Of a stretch of DNA of 17,608 nt, positions 6,792-14,041 are shown piece after piece. Each line of letters starts with the position of its first letter. The stretch's first letter is position 1. The notes under the pieces were generated by a model. That model made no database searches. It was not told where the DNA came from and saw nothing but the letters and a program-made list of their open reading frames with translations. Both the position numbers and the translations under genes were made by a program. This stretch comes from Anaerolineales bacterium (GTDB lineage: Bacteria > Chloroflexota > Anaerolineae > Anaerolineales > VGOW01), in the NCBI GenBank assembly GCA_919901875.1, contig CAKKQG010000048.1, positions 12,008-29,615 of the forward strand. The letters are read 5' to 3'.

Positions 6792-7559
6792 CTATTGAGT
6801 AAGAATGTCGGCATCGTGTCGAGCGCGTGCCAGAGTATAAGCCCACACTTGTGTTGCCCCACTTTGCAGCAACGCCTCGGCGCACGCGCTCAACGTCGCG
6901 CCGGTCGTGCACACATCATCAATCAGAATCACCGAATGTCCTTTCACTTTAGCCGATGCAACAAACGCGCCTGTCACATTTGATTTGCGATCCCGCGCAT
7001 TGAGACCTACTTGAGATCGAGTCTCACGCCCGCGACTCAACCCATCCACCATAAGGGGACGCCGCCAACGCGTTCCCAACCCTCGCGCCAAAATTTCTGC
7101 TTGATTGAATCCTCGCGCCTGTTTTCGATCTGTTCCAAGCGGCACCGGGATCAACACTGCATCGGCAGGAAAATCTGCGATCCAACGTTGCGACATGAGA
7201 TCCGCTAAAGTCTCACCCAACGCCGGGTTGCGCCGGTACTTTAAACTGTGAATAGCATTCCGCAACGATTCACTATGAAACGCCATCGAACGGATGTGGA
7301 GGTTGCCAAACGAAATGCGCCGACACTGATCGCATGAATCGTCAGCCGTCGGCGCATGGTATGGGTAACCACAATGAGAACACACAGGTGCCTTGAGATA
7401 TTCAATTTCGGCGCGGCAGCGCGCGCACAAACGCTCACCCAGCCGCCGACAACTTTGACAGCGGGGTGGGAACACTAAATCCAATAGTGTCCACGTGACT
7501 CGCTCAATGTTAAAAGTAAATCGAGCCAACGTATCGGAATTCTTTGAGGGAACCGTCAA
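6792..7559 (-). CDS. comF: ComF family amidophosphoribosyltransferase-like competence protein
   Basis: A 255-residue protein. The N-terminal part carries two zinc-knuckle-like cysteine pairs sets, C34/C37/C45/C48 and C60/C63/C76/C79. The C-terminal part is a type I phosphoribosyltransferase domain with the PRPP loop VILIDDVCTTGAT (210-222), plus the conserved IPVPLG...RGFNQAEILA block (137-158). ComF proteins act in DNA uptake during natural transformation, probably at the cytoplasmic face with the ComFA helicase, although their chemistry is unresolved. The start is TTG at 7557-7559, chosen because GAGGAGGG lies six bases upstream and no earlier start fits. It begins 23 bp after tadC and is very probably in the same transcript. 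Confidence 0.93.
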   Translation of the reverse strand: MTVPSKNSDTLARFTFNIERVTWTLLDLVFPPRCQSCRRLGERLCARCRAEIEYLKAPVCSHCGYPYHAPTADDSCDQCRRISFGNLHIRSMAFHSESLRNAIHSLKYRRNPALGETLADLMSQRWIADFPADAVLIPVPLGTDRKQARGFNQAEILARGLGTRWRRPLMVDGLSRGRETRSQVGLNARDRKSNVTGAFVASAKVKGHSVILIDDVCTTGATLSACAEALLQSGATQVWAYTLARARHDADILTQ

Positions 7560-7582
7560 CCGCTACCCTCCTCGTCAAAAGT

Positions 7583-8530
7583 TTAACCGCCTAAGATGCC
7601 TGACAGCGCCGAGTTCTTCAACAAGAGCACTGCCGGGCCTAACAACACTAACCAGATCGTCGGGAAGATCAACAGTGCCATCGGGAACAACATTTTAATG
7701 GGCGCTTGGTGCGCTTTTTGTTCGGCACGCTGACGGCGTTTCATACGCATTTGATCCGATTGAATGCGGAGAATCTTGCCCATACTCACGCCAAGTTGTT
7801 CGGCTTGCAATACGGCGGCGATGAAACTCGTCACATCCGGCACATCCAAGCGATAGGACATATCACGCAATGCTTCGCGACGAGTTTTGCCTAAGCGAAC
7901 TTCTTGAAGCACACGACCAAAGGCCAACGCCAGATCGTTATCCCACTTCTCGGTCAGCTTGCCCAAAGCAGCATCGAAACCTAAACCGGCTTCCACGCAC
8001 ACGGTTAATAAATCCAATGCATCGGGCAAGGCTTTAACCACTTCATCTTGACGACGAGTGATCTTGCTCGACAACCACAAATCCGGCAGGTAATAACCCA
8101 GAGCAACAAACAGTCCGGCTAAACCCAGATTCTGAATCCAATTGGGTTCGGGCGCCAATGAAAAGGCAAGCAATAGCACAAACCCTAACCCCACCGAAGC
8201 GATAATACGAATCGCCATAAACATTTTGGGATCAAGGTTTCCGGGGTTGCCCGCCAAATCCAATTTATGTTGAGTCGCTTCGAGAGCCGCTTCCGGAGTG
8301 AAGCGGGTCGTCATTTGCCCTACTTGACGAATGAGAGGCAGCATAACGCGCTCACTGAACGGCTGCGACATTTCAATCTCTTCAAGCGTCACCGGTCGCT
8401 CGCGCGATCCAAATTCCGCTAAACGAGATTGAAGCGGGTCTTTTGCTTCAGGCGAACGCAACCCGACGAACACCAAAACCGCCGCACCTATCAGAACAAC
8501 TACCAGACCAATGATAATAAAGAGATTCAT
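7583..8530 (-). CDS. tadC: Tad pilus inner-membrane assembly protein TadC (type II secretion F domain)
   Basis: A 315-residue membrane protein. A hydrophobic N-terminal helix (about 3-23) is followed by a cytoplasmic segment, membrane helices at about 105-125 and 134-152, a T2SSF domain from about 165 (LPDALDLLTVCVEAGLGFDA) to 265, and a C-terminal membrane helix at about 280-304. The conserved elements LLTVCVEAGLGFDAAL, RLDVPDVTSFIAAVLQAEQLG and the RAEQKAHQAPIKMLFP stretch are typical of TadC. It should pair with TadB as the platform on which the CpaF ATPase acts to extrude Flp pilin. It begins 17 bp downstream of tadB. Confidence 0.93.
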   Translation of the reverse strand: MNLFIIIGLVVVLIGAAVLVFVGLRSPEAKDPLQSRLAEFGSRERPVTLEEIEMSQPFSERVMLPLIRQVGQMTTRFTPEAALEATQHKLDLAGNPGNLDPKMFMAIRIIASVGLGFVLLLAFSLAPEPNWIQNLGLAGLFVALGYYLPDLWLSSKITRRQDEVVKALPDALDLLTVCVEAGLGFDAALGKLTEKWDNDLALAFGRVLQEVRLGKTRREALRDMSYRLDVPDVTSFIAAVLQAEQLGVSMGKILRIQSDQMRMKRRQRAEQKAHQAPIKMLFPMALLIFPTIWLVLLGPAVLLLKNSALSGILGG

Positions 8531-8547
8531 TACAATGCCTCTATCGT

Positions 8548-9594
8548 TTAGACTTCGATATCAACGATCTTCTTAATCACAAAACCGCCAATGCTGATCA
8601 TGATCAACGCGACGCCGAGCATTGCCCAGCCACACGGCTGATTACTGGGTTTAAAAAATTCGGCGATATAAGGACGGTTGACAATGGCTAACAGCCCCAC
8701 CAGCGCAAACGGCATACCCGTAATGGCGTAACCGGTTGCCATACCTTGTGAGGTAAGGGTGGCGATCTCACCTTTGATGCGGACACGCTCACGAATGGTG
8801 TGCGCCATCACATCCAGAATCTCGGCTAAGTTGCCGCCGACTTCGCGTTGGATATTCATGGCAGTTATAACCAAGTCCAAATCCTCGCTCGGAATGCGCT
8901 CCAACAAATGCGTCAGTGCCGTTTCCATGGGCAGACCCAATTGAATCTCCTGCACCACGCGGCGAAATTCAACTGAGATCGGTGGAGGTAATTCTTTAGA
9001 GACCGCTTCCATCGCTTGCAGAACACTGTAACCTGATCGAAGCGCGTTCACTAACAAATTGAGAGTGTCACCCAATTGATTGTCAAATAGTTGAAGTCGC
9101 CCACTCCTTTTCATCCCGACCCAAAAGTTCGGCGCTATGGCACCAACGCCAGCCCCTATAATTCCAACAATAAGAGAGTCGGTATAACTACGTGTTGCCA
9201 AACAAGGAATCGGACCGGACGCATTACTCAAACAATCTGGCAGAGCCGTGGCGAGGACGCCTAAAAGGATGCCGCCCACCGAGGCGATGATTGACATCGC
9301 AAAAAACTCGCCGACATTGATCTTGATGTCAGCCGAATTAAGTTTGTTTTGTATTGAGCCAAAGAAACTTCGCCCGCGAAGTAATTCGTTGAAGCGTTCA
9401 CCGAGAGGGCTGGCTTTGGGTTTCGCGGGACCGGCAGAGGTGGCTGCCGGCGCCACTTGAACTGCATCGGCATAACGTCCCAGTCGCTCTTGCACAACGG
9501 ATGACTGGTTGCGTGACGAAATAAAACCATAGACCAGAAGACCTACTGCCGTGAGACCACCTACTACCAGTACGACGATACCTGCTGTAGCCAC
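8548..9594 (-). CDS. tadB: Tad pilus inner-membrane assembly protein TadB (type II secretion F domain)
   Basis: A 348-residue membrane protein. Hydrophobic helices lie at about 4-26, 98-118, 140-160, 287-305 and 323-342. The T2SSF domain covers about 175-280 (DTLNLLVNALRSGYSVLQAM, EIQLGLPMETAL, MNIQREVGGNLAEILDVMA). Compared with TadC it has a longer linker after the first helix and an inserted loop (120-137) between the second and third helices with two cysteines, C121 and C131. A third, C321, lies between the last helices. The start is GTG at 9592-9594 with GGGAG seven bases upstream; the frame is closed by TAA two codons before it. It lies 82 bp after cpaF. Confidence 0.93.
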   Translation of the reverse strand: MATAGIVVLVVGGLTAVGLLVYGFISSRNQSSVVQERLGRYADAVQVAPAATSAGPAKPKASPLGERFNELLRGRSFFGSIQNKLNSADIKINVGEFFAMSIIASVGGILLGVLATALPDCLSNASGPIPCLATRSYTDSLIVGIIGAGVGAIAPNFWVGMKRSGRLQLFDNQLGDTLNLLVNALRSGYSVLQAMEAVSKELPPPISVEFRRVVQEIQLGLPMETALTHLLERIPSEDLDLVITAMNIQREVGGNLAEILDVMAHTIRERVRIKGEIATLTSQGMATGYAITGMPFALVGLLAIVNRPYIAEFFKPSNQPCGWAMLGVALIMISIGGFVIKKIVDIEV

Positions 9595-9676
9595 AATTTA
9601 TCTCCCGAAACTTTTTACCTGATCACCTATATTGTACGCCCATTGGCAAGTGCCGAAGCCAAGGCATGAGCAACTA

Positions 9677-11107
9677 TTAATATTTACCGCCAATGCCAAA
9701 AATTGATGGGGGCAGCTGAACGCCCGCCGCTTCGATGCGATCCATAAACTTGGGGCGCAGACCTGTAGGACGCATACGCCCGACCACTTTGCCATTCTCC
9801 ACTCCCGTTTGCTCAAACAAGAAGATATCGGTCATGGTGATTACGTCACCTTCCATACCTTGCACTTCGGTGATCGCCACAACTTTGCGCGACCCATCGC
9901 GTAATCGTTCCAAGTGGCAGACCACATGCACCGCCGAGGCGATCTGCTCACGAATAGCCCGCACCGGCAGATCCATCCCCGCCATCAAAGTCATGGTTTC
10001 AATACGAGAAAGCGTATCGCGGGGACCGTTGGAGTGGGCAGTAGTCATAGAGCCATCGTGACCCGTATTCATCGCCTGCAACATGTCAAGCGCGGCGCCA
10101 TCACGAATCTCGCCAACGACAATACGATCCGGACGCATACGAAGGGCATTAACCACTAGGTCTTGTATAGAGACCATGCCTTTACCTTCGATATTCGCCG
10201 GGCGAGATTCTAATGTGACGACATGCTCTTGCCGTAGTTGAAGCTCTGCCGCATTCTCAATCGTCAAAATACGCTCATCGGATGGGATGAAACCGGATAG
10301 AAGATTGAGAAATGTTGTCTTACCGGAGCCGGTACCACCGGAGACAACGATGTTCAAAGCGGCATGAACACACGCTTTCATAAACTCCATTGCTTCGGGT
10401 GTGATGGCGCCAAAGCTAATGTATTGTTCGACAGAAAGAGGCTTCTTGGAAAATTTACGGATCGTCAATACGGGACCCACGAGTGAAATGGGTGGGATCA
10501 CTGCGTTGACGCGAGAGCCATCCGGCAAACGAGCATCCACCATAGGGCTCGACTCATCAATGCGGCGACCCAGCGGAGCCACGATACGATCAATGATTCG
10601 GAAGAGATGTTCGTTGCTTTCAAATGTCACAGGCGCGCGTTCGATCCGCCCTTTGCGTTCCACAAATACGTTCTTCGCGCCATTTACCATAATTTCCGAG
10701 ATGGAATCTTCGGCGAGGAGGATTTCGAGAGGACCGAAACCAAGGATTTCGGCGACGATATTATCGAACAAGCGCTTACGTTCCGCCCGCGATAAGACGA
10801 TATTTTCTTCCGTCAGGATTGTCTCAAAAAGATCTTCAATGGTCTTTCGCACTTCAGCCGTGCGTGTCACATCCATCGAAGGATCCAGTTGTTGTAACAG
10901 CTTATTTTGAACGCGCGTCTTGAGATCGGCGTAACCGTCTTTCGCCGTTGTCTGTCCACCTACAGGCGCGTCTGTGCGCCGCGCGCGCAACTCGGCCAGC
11001 TTCGAACCTTGTTCACCGCCTGCCGGGTGTGCCGAGGACGCTGGTGCCGTAGGCGAACCCGCCTGAGGCGGCGCACCTCCTTGACCAATGCGTTTAAGTA
11101 AAGACAT
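9677..11107 (-). CDS. cpaF: Tad pilus assembly ATPase CpaF/TadA
   Basis: A 476-residue secretion ATPase of the CpaF subfamily. The low-complexity N terminus (10-55, rich in Ala, Pro, Gly) is followed by the N-terminal domain (about 60-240), including [20 protein letters not shown]. The ATPase core has Walker [10 protein letters not shown] (257-265), the Asp box region [12 protein letters not shown] (280-291), Walker B RIVVGEIR (328-335) and the His box [17 protein letters not shown]. All catalytic motifs look intact; the Asp-box position has Asn, as in many CpaF relatives. As a cytoplasmic hexamer it should power Flp pilus assembly through TadB and TadC. An AGGT-type ribosome binding site precedes the ATG, 38 bp after cpaE. 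Confidence 0.96.
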   Translation of the reverse strand: MSLLKRIGQGGAPPQAGSPTAPASSAHPAGGEQGSKLAELRARRTDAPVGGQTTAKDGYADLKTRVQNKLLQQLDPSMDVTRTAEVRKTIEDLFETILTEENIVLSRAERKRLFDNIVAEILGFGPLEILLAEDSISEIMVNGAKNVFVERKGRIERAPVTFESNEHLFRIIDRIVAPLGRRIDESSPMVDARLPDGSRVNAVIPPISLVGPVLTIRKFSKKPLSVEQYISFGAITPEAMEFMKACVHAALNIVVSGGTGSGKTTFLNLLSGFIPSDERILTIENAAELQLRQEHVVTLESRPANIEGKGMVSIQDLVVNALRMRPDRIVVGEIRDGAALDMLQAMNTGHDGSMTTAHSNGPRDTLSRIETMTLMAGMDLPVRAIREQIASAVHVVCHLERLRDGSRKVVAITEVQGMEGDVITMTDIFLFEQTGVENGKVVGRMRPTGLRPKFMDRIEAAGVQLPPSIFGIGGKY

Positions 11108-11145
11108 AACTTACCTGCCTATCAACCTTGAAATTAAGAAAGATA

Positions 11146-12390
11146 TTAACTACCAAACAAACGACGTGGCGGAGCAGGTTTCTTTGTGTCGGCGGGCGGC
11201 GCAATAAACTCGGCTGGAGGGGTGAAGCTCGTTTTCAGCTTACCCGCCACTTCTAAAATACCTTGAGCCGTTGGAACATTGCGATTGCTTACAAGTAACG
11301 GGACGCCACTGTTGATTGACGCCAACACCACTCGCTCGTCAACGGGAACTTGCGCCACGATTTCGTGTTTGAGTGAATCTTGAATGTTAGAAGCCTGAAT
11401 GCCTGCGCGTTTGTCGGCTCGATTCAATATGAACAGCACCCTGTCTGCCGGAAATTCAAGCGCGTCAATGAGATTGAAAAACAATCGCGCATCCTTAATC
11501 GATGGAATATCCGGTGTGGTGACTAATACGATTCTATCTGAAACATCAAAAATTGACAGCGTGATTTCCGTTAAAGCGGAGGCGGTGTCTACAATCACAT
11601 ATGAGAAGTGGTGGCGCAAAAAGTCAAGGGTTTTTTTGATTTGGGCGGCAGTTGCCACATCGGCTTGTTCCGGGCTGATCGGCGCCAAGAAGGTCTTCAC
11701 CCCGGAGTTATGTGGAGTGGCAACGCTGTTAATAAATTCGATATCAAGTTCATCTGCTTTCTCGAACAATTCGATCACGCTGTGTTTGGTTGGCAGGTTC
11801 ATGAACGCGCCCACATCGCCAAATTGCAAATTGCAATCAACCAGCGCGACTTTTGTTTCCTCGGTATGCAAGGCAACTGCCAAGTTCGTTGCAAGTGTGG
11901 TGCAGCCTACCCCGCCTTTGGCGCTGTAAACTGTAATGATCTTTCCATCAATGACTGTGGCTGCTTGCGCGGTAGAGGTCTGAGCCGCTTGGGATGGCGC
12001 GATAGCGATTCGGGTCTTGCTAATTTCATATGCGCGGCGAATAGTATTGATGAGTTCATCGCCCGAAGGAGGTTTGGTTAAAAAGTCGCGCGCGCCGGCC
12101 ATCATTGCGCGCCGCAGATAATCGGCGTCGCTTTGAACCGAGAGGATGACGATTTGAGCCGATGGCACGTCTTTGGAAATTTGCTCCGTCGCCGCGATGC
12201 CATCCATATCGGGCATATTGATATCCATAATGACAACATGCGGACGCTTTTCTTTTGCCAATGCGACGGCTTCTCTGCCGGTTTTAGCCGTTCCGACAAC
12301 TTCCATATCAGATTCGAATTGAAGAAGCTTTTTGATGTTTTCGCGCGTCTCGGCGATGTCGTCAACAATCAATACACCAATTTTTGCCAT
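11146..12390 (-). CDS. cpaE: CpaE/TadZ-like protein: receiver domain fused to MinD/ParA-type ATPase
   Basis: A 414-residue protein. Residues 1-122 are a response-regulator receiver domain with every phosphorylation residue present: Asp10, Asp11, the acceptor Asp56 (IMDINMP), Ser84 and Lys106 (FLTKPP). After a linker rich in Ala, Gln and Thr, a MinD-like ATPase starts at about 150 with a deviant P-loop, AKGGVGCTT (157-165). The signature lysine 158 is kept, but the second lysine of KGGxGKT is Cys163. Further ATPase elements are VALVDCNLQFGDVGAFMNL and the HFSYVIVDTAS strand. TadZ/CpaE proteins position the pilus machinery at the cell pole. AAGGAG precedes the ATG. It sits between cpaB and cpaF, its usual neighbours. 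Confidence 0.94.
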   Translation of the reverse strand: MAKIGVLIVDDIAETRENIKKLLQFESDMEVVGTAKTGREAVALAKEKRPHVVIMDINMPDMDGIAATEQISKDVPSAQIVILSVQSDADYLRRAMMAGARDFLTKPPSGDELINTIRRAYEISKTRIAIAPSQAAQTSTAQAATVIDGKIITVYSAKGGVGCTTLATNLAVALHTEETKVALVDCNLQFGDVGAFMNLPTKHSVIELFEKADELDIEFINSVATPHNSGVKTFLAPISPEQADVATAAQIKKTLDFLRHHFSYVIVDTASALTEITLSIFDVSDRIVLVTTPDIPSIKDARLFFNLIDALEFPADRVLFILNRADKRAGIQASNIQDSLKHEIVAQVPVDERVVLASINSGVPLLVSNRNVPTAQGILEVAGKLKTSFTPPAEFIAPPADTKKPAPPRRLFGS

Positions 12391-12423
12391 AAATCTCCTT
12401 GCGGATAAATATCAATTAACAAA

Positions 12424-12455
12424 TGGCGCAACATCCCCTTAAAGATGTTGCGCCA
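12424..12455 (-). terminator. Hairpin between cpaB and cpaE
   Basis: TGGCGCAACATC (12424-12435) is perfectly complementary to 12444-12455, giving a 12-bp stem with an 8-base loop, 11 bp after the cpaB stop. On the - strand it is followed by a broken T stretch (ATTTGTTAATT), so it is more likely a partial terminator or mRNA-stabilising hairpin than a full stop. Confidence 0.55.
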
Positions 12456-12466
12456 CTCAAACGGGA

Positions 12467-13579
12467 CTACGGACAGTTAGCACCCGAACAGAGGAAAGTT
12501 CCATCAGGCATAGGAATGAATTGTGGTGCGGCGTCGTTCGGTAACGTCGGCGACCTGAGTCTCCGAATCGCAGGCTCTAAACCGTAGGCCAACTGTGTTG
12601 GCACGGAGATGCGGAAACGTTGCATGGTGTATTGCAGGGTCACACTTTCTGTGTCCACTTTGGCAGTGTCGCCCGCGGCGCGCAAGGTCATGGTGAATTT
12701 CGCACCGGCATGCATGAAGTAGTTCAACACGAGTGCATCCTGCTGGGTCACGCTCAATGTCACAACGTCAGGCGGCGGAATTGGTGTGGGTGGCGGCGCG
12801 CCCGTAGGAGTCGGACCGGGAACCGGTGTCGGTGTTGGTTGAGCAAATCCGCCGCCATCGGCTTTGGCAAATGTTCCCATCTTCAACACAACCGCATCCT
12901 GCACTATTTGTTGCACAACTAAGCGTGGTCGCTGTGATTCAGATGGTTGGCTGAGAACAGGAAACCCAAAACCATCATTAGATATTTTGCCATCATTACC
13001 TAAATCCGAAACAGTAATGGATTTGGTAACCGGGTCTTGCAGCAAGGCTTTAAGTTTGGAGGGGAGAACGGTTTGTGTTGTTTCGTTGAGATCAGCGAAG
13101 AGCAAGGCAACCAACACATTAATATGATCGCCTTCGACTAAAGCATATGCAACACTAGAAAGACGATTCGTAGGAAGACTGATACCCACTTTGCCGGGGT
13201 CGATCTTAAGAGCAATTTCTGAGCCCGCTAGTCCTTCTTTGCCCGGCTCGGCGATCATCGTAGTTAAAACAGGCAAGCCACGATCTATATTGAAACGCGC
13301 CACTTTGCCAACGACCAACTTTACGTCGAGAATCGTTGATGGCGGTAAGTCTTTAGCAGGCCATGGCGCTAATGTAACCGCCTCTGCCGGGATTTTAGCA
13401 CCCCGAGTCAATGGTTGAATCGCAATCACTATTTGCGTTACAGTCACCGGTTCGGGTGTGGCGGGCCCGGGGGTGGGTGTAGCGGTGGTAGAGCCAATGG
13501 CAGTTAGAACCAGAAAAACTGCACCCGTGCCTAACAGCAACAACAAGCCAACTAAAATTAGCAAACGACTACGTTGCAT
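12467..13579 (-). CDS. cpaB: Tad pilus assembly protein CpaB/RcpC
   Basis: A 370-residue protein. An N-terminal membrane helix (about 5-27) is followed by a Thr/Pro linker and an SAF domain (about 47-112, including IAIQPLTRGAKIPAEAV and VGKVARFNIDRGLPV). The RcpC domain starts with EIALKIDPGKVGISLP (121-136) and includes VEGDHINVLVAL (148-159). It is interrupted at 248-270 by a proline/threonine-rich stretch, then resumes with VVTLSVTQQDALVLNYFMHAGA. The protein should sit outside the membrane as a periplasmic or cell-wall component guiding the pilus. Two cysteines close to the C terminus (C364 and C369) could form a disulfide. A strong AGGAGG lies six bases before the ATG, and a good promoter lies 43 bp or more upstream. 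Confidence 0.92.
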   Translation of the reverse strand: MQRSRLLILVGLLLLLGTGAVFLVLTAIGSTTATPTPGPATPEPVTVTQIVIAIQPLTRGAKIPAEAVTLAPWPAKDLPPSTILDVKLVVGKVARFNIDRGLPVLTTMIAEPGKEGLAGSEIALKIDPGKVGISLPTNRLSSVAYALVEGDHINVLVALLFADLNETTQTVLPSKLKALLQDPVTKSITVSDLGNDGKISNDGFGFPVLSQPSESQRPRLVVQQIVQDAVVLKMGTFAKADGGGFAQPTPTPVPGPTPTGAPPPTPIPPPDVVTLSVTQQDALVLNYFMHAGAKFTMTLRAAGDTAKVDTESVTLQYTMQRFRISVPTQLAYGLEPAIRRLRSPTLPNDAAPQFIPMPDGTFLCSGANCP

Positions 13580-13621
13580 TGCATCCTCCTCACAGTTCTA
13601 ATATTCGAATACATGGGGAGT

Positions 13622-13649
13622 ATGATACTTTGATCAGATGAAAAGTCAA
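13622..13649 (-). promoter_or_regulatory. Promoter for the cpaB-cpaE-cpaF-tadB-tadC unit
   Basis: On the - strand TTGACT (13644-13649) and TATCAT (13622-13627) are 16 bp apart, each matching the housekeeping consensus at five of six positions. A 10-bp palindrome (13602-13611) lies a few bases past the predicted start site and could be an operator. The promoter is downstream of the pilin palindrome, which lets the assembly genes be expressed independently. Confidence 0.65.
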
Positions 13650-13718
13650 GCGGACTGAGGGGCTTTCGGGTGGATTCGAGGCGGCTTCTTAATTTGTCAG
13701 TTGCTCACACATAAACAA

Positions 13719-13746
13719 CAGAGCCTCATCATATGATGAGGCTCTG
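13719..13746 (-). terminator. Perfect 28-bp palindrome downstream of the Flp pilin
   Basis: Two 14-bp arms are exact complements, centred between 13732 and 13733, and start 24 bp after the pilin stop. On the - strand the hairpin is followed by TTGTTTATG. This fits a partially efficient terminator or a stabilising 3' hairpin that gives more pilin than assembly-gene mRNA. Confidence 0.75.
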
Positions 13747-13769
13747 TCTGGCAACCAAGCAGCCAACAA

Positions 13770-13916
13770 TTAGATGTTGGACACGACGTTCGAGAATACG
13801 TTGCCGATCGCTGGTCCGAGCAATGCCAAAATCACAATTACGACTACAGCAACCAAAACGAGAATCAACGCGTACTCTACCAAGCCTTGCCCTTTTTGAT
13901 TCGGAATGAATAACAT
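13770..13916 (-). CDS. flp: Flp-family type IVb pilin (short)
   Basis: A 48-residue prepilin. The leader MLFIPNQKG should be cut after Gly9, giving QGLVEY, in which the conserved glutamate is at mature position +5 and is followed by tyrosine, the hallmark of Flp pilins. Next is a hydrophobic helix (ALILVLVAVVVIVILALLG, 16-34) and a short tail PAIGNVFSNVVSNI. The mature pilin would be 39 residues, at the small end of the family. The AAGGAGGTG ribosome binding site (13924-13932) is nearly ideal, with seven bases before the ATG. It has its own promoter upstream and a palindrome downstream, suiting a highly expressed structural subunit. The prepilin peptidase (TadV) is not in the window. Confidence 0.94.
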   Translation of the reverse strand: MLFIPNQKGQGLVEYALILVLVAVVVIVILALLGPAIGNVFSNVVSNI

Positions 13917-13981
13917 GTGTTTCACCTCCTTCCGTTTGTAGTTTGCGGGTATACGGAATGAAATTGGTGTTACTGTGAAAA

Positions 13982-14010
13982 ATTATAGGGTGAATCTGCC
14001 AAAAGTGCAA
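13982..14010 (-). promoter_or_regulatory. Promoter of the Flp pilin gene
   Basis: On the - strand a perfect TATAAT (13982-13987) lies 17 bp downstream of TTGCAC (14005-14010). It predicts a leader of about 55-60 bases with the strong ribosome binding site at its end. The weak -35 box (first three bases only) is compatible with activator dependence, for example on the adjacent response regulator. Confidence 0.6.
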
Positions 14011-14041
14011 TAGGACTCAGGCGCATAGGTTAAAAAGTACG

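Noticed and set aside
9595..9676. Possible promoter or hairpin between cpaF and tadB
   Set aside because: Only a 5-bp stem and no convincing -35/-10 pair were found; readthrough from cpaF is simpler.
10233..10268. Asn in the CpaF Asp-box region (IENAAEL) as a possible loss of function
   Set aside because: This variant is frequent in CpaF-type ATPases from memory, and Walker A, Walker B and His box are intact.
11608..12081. A 157-codon + strand open frame opposite cpaE
   Set aside because: The cpaE frame explains the whole region with conserved motifs, and the opposite frame has no family features.
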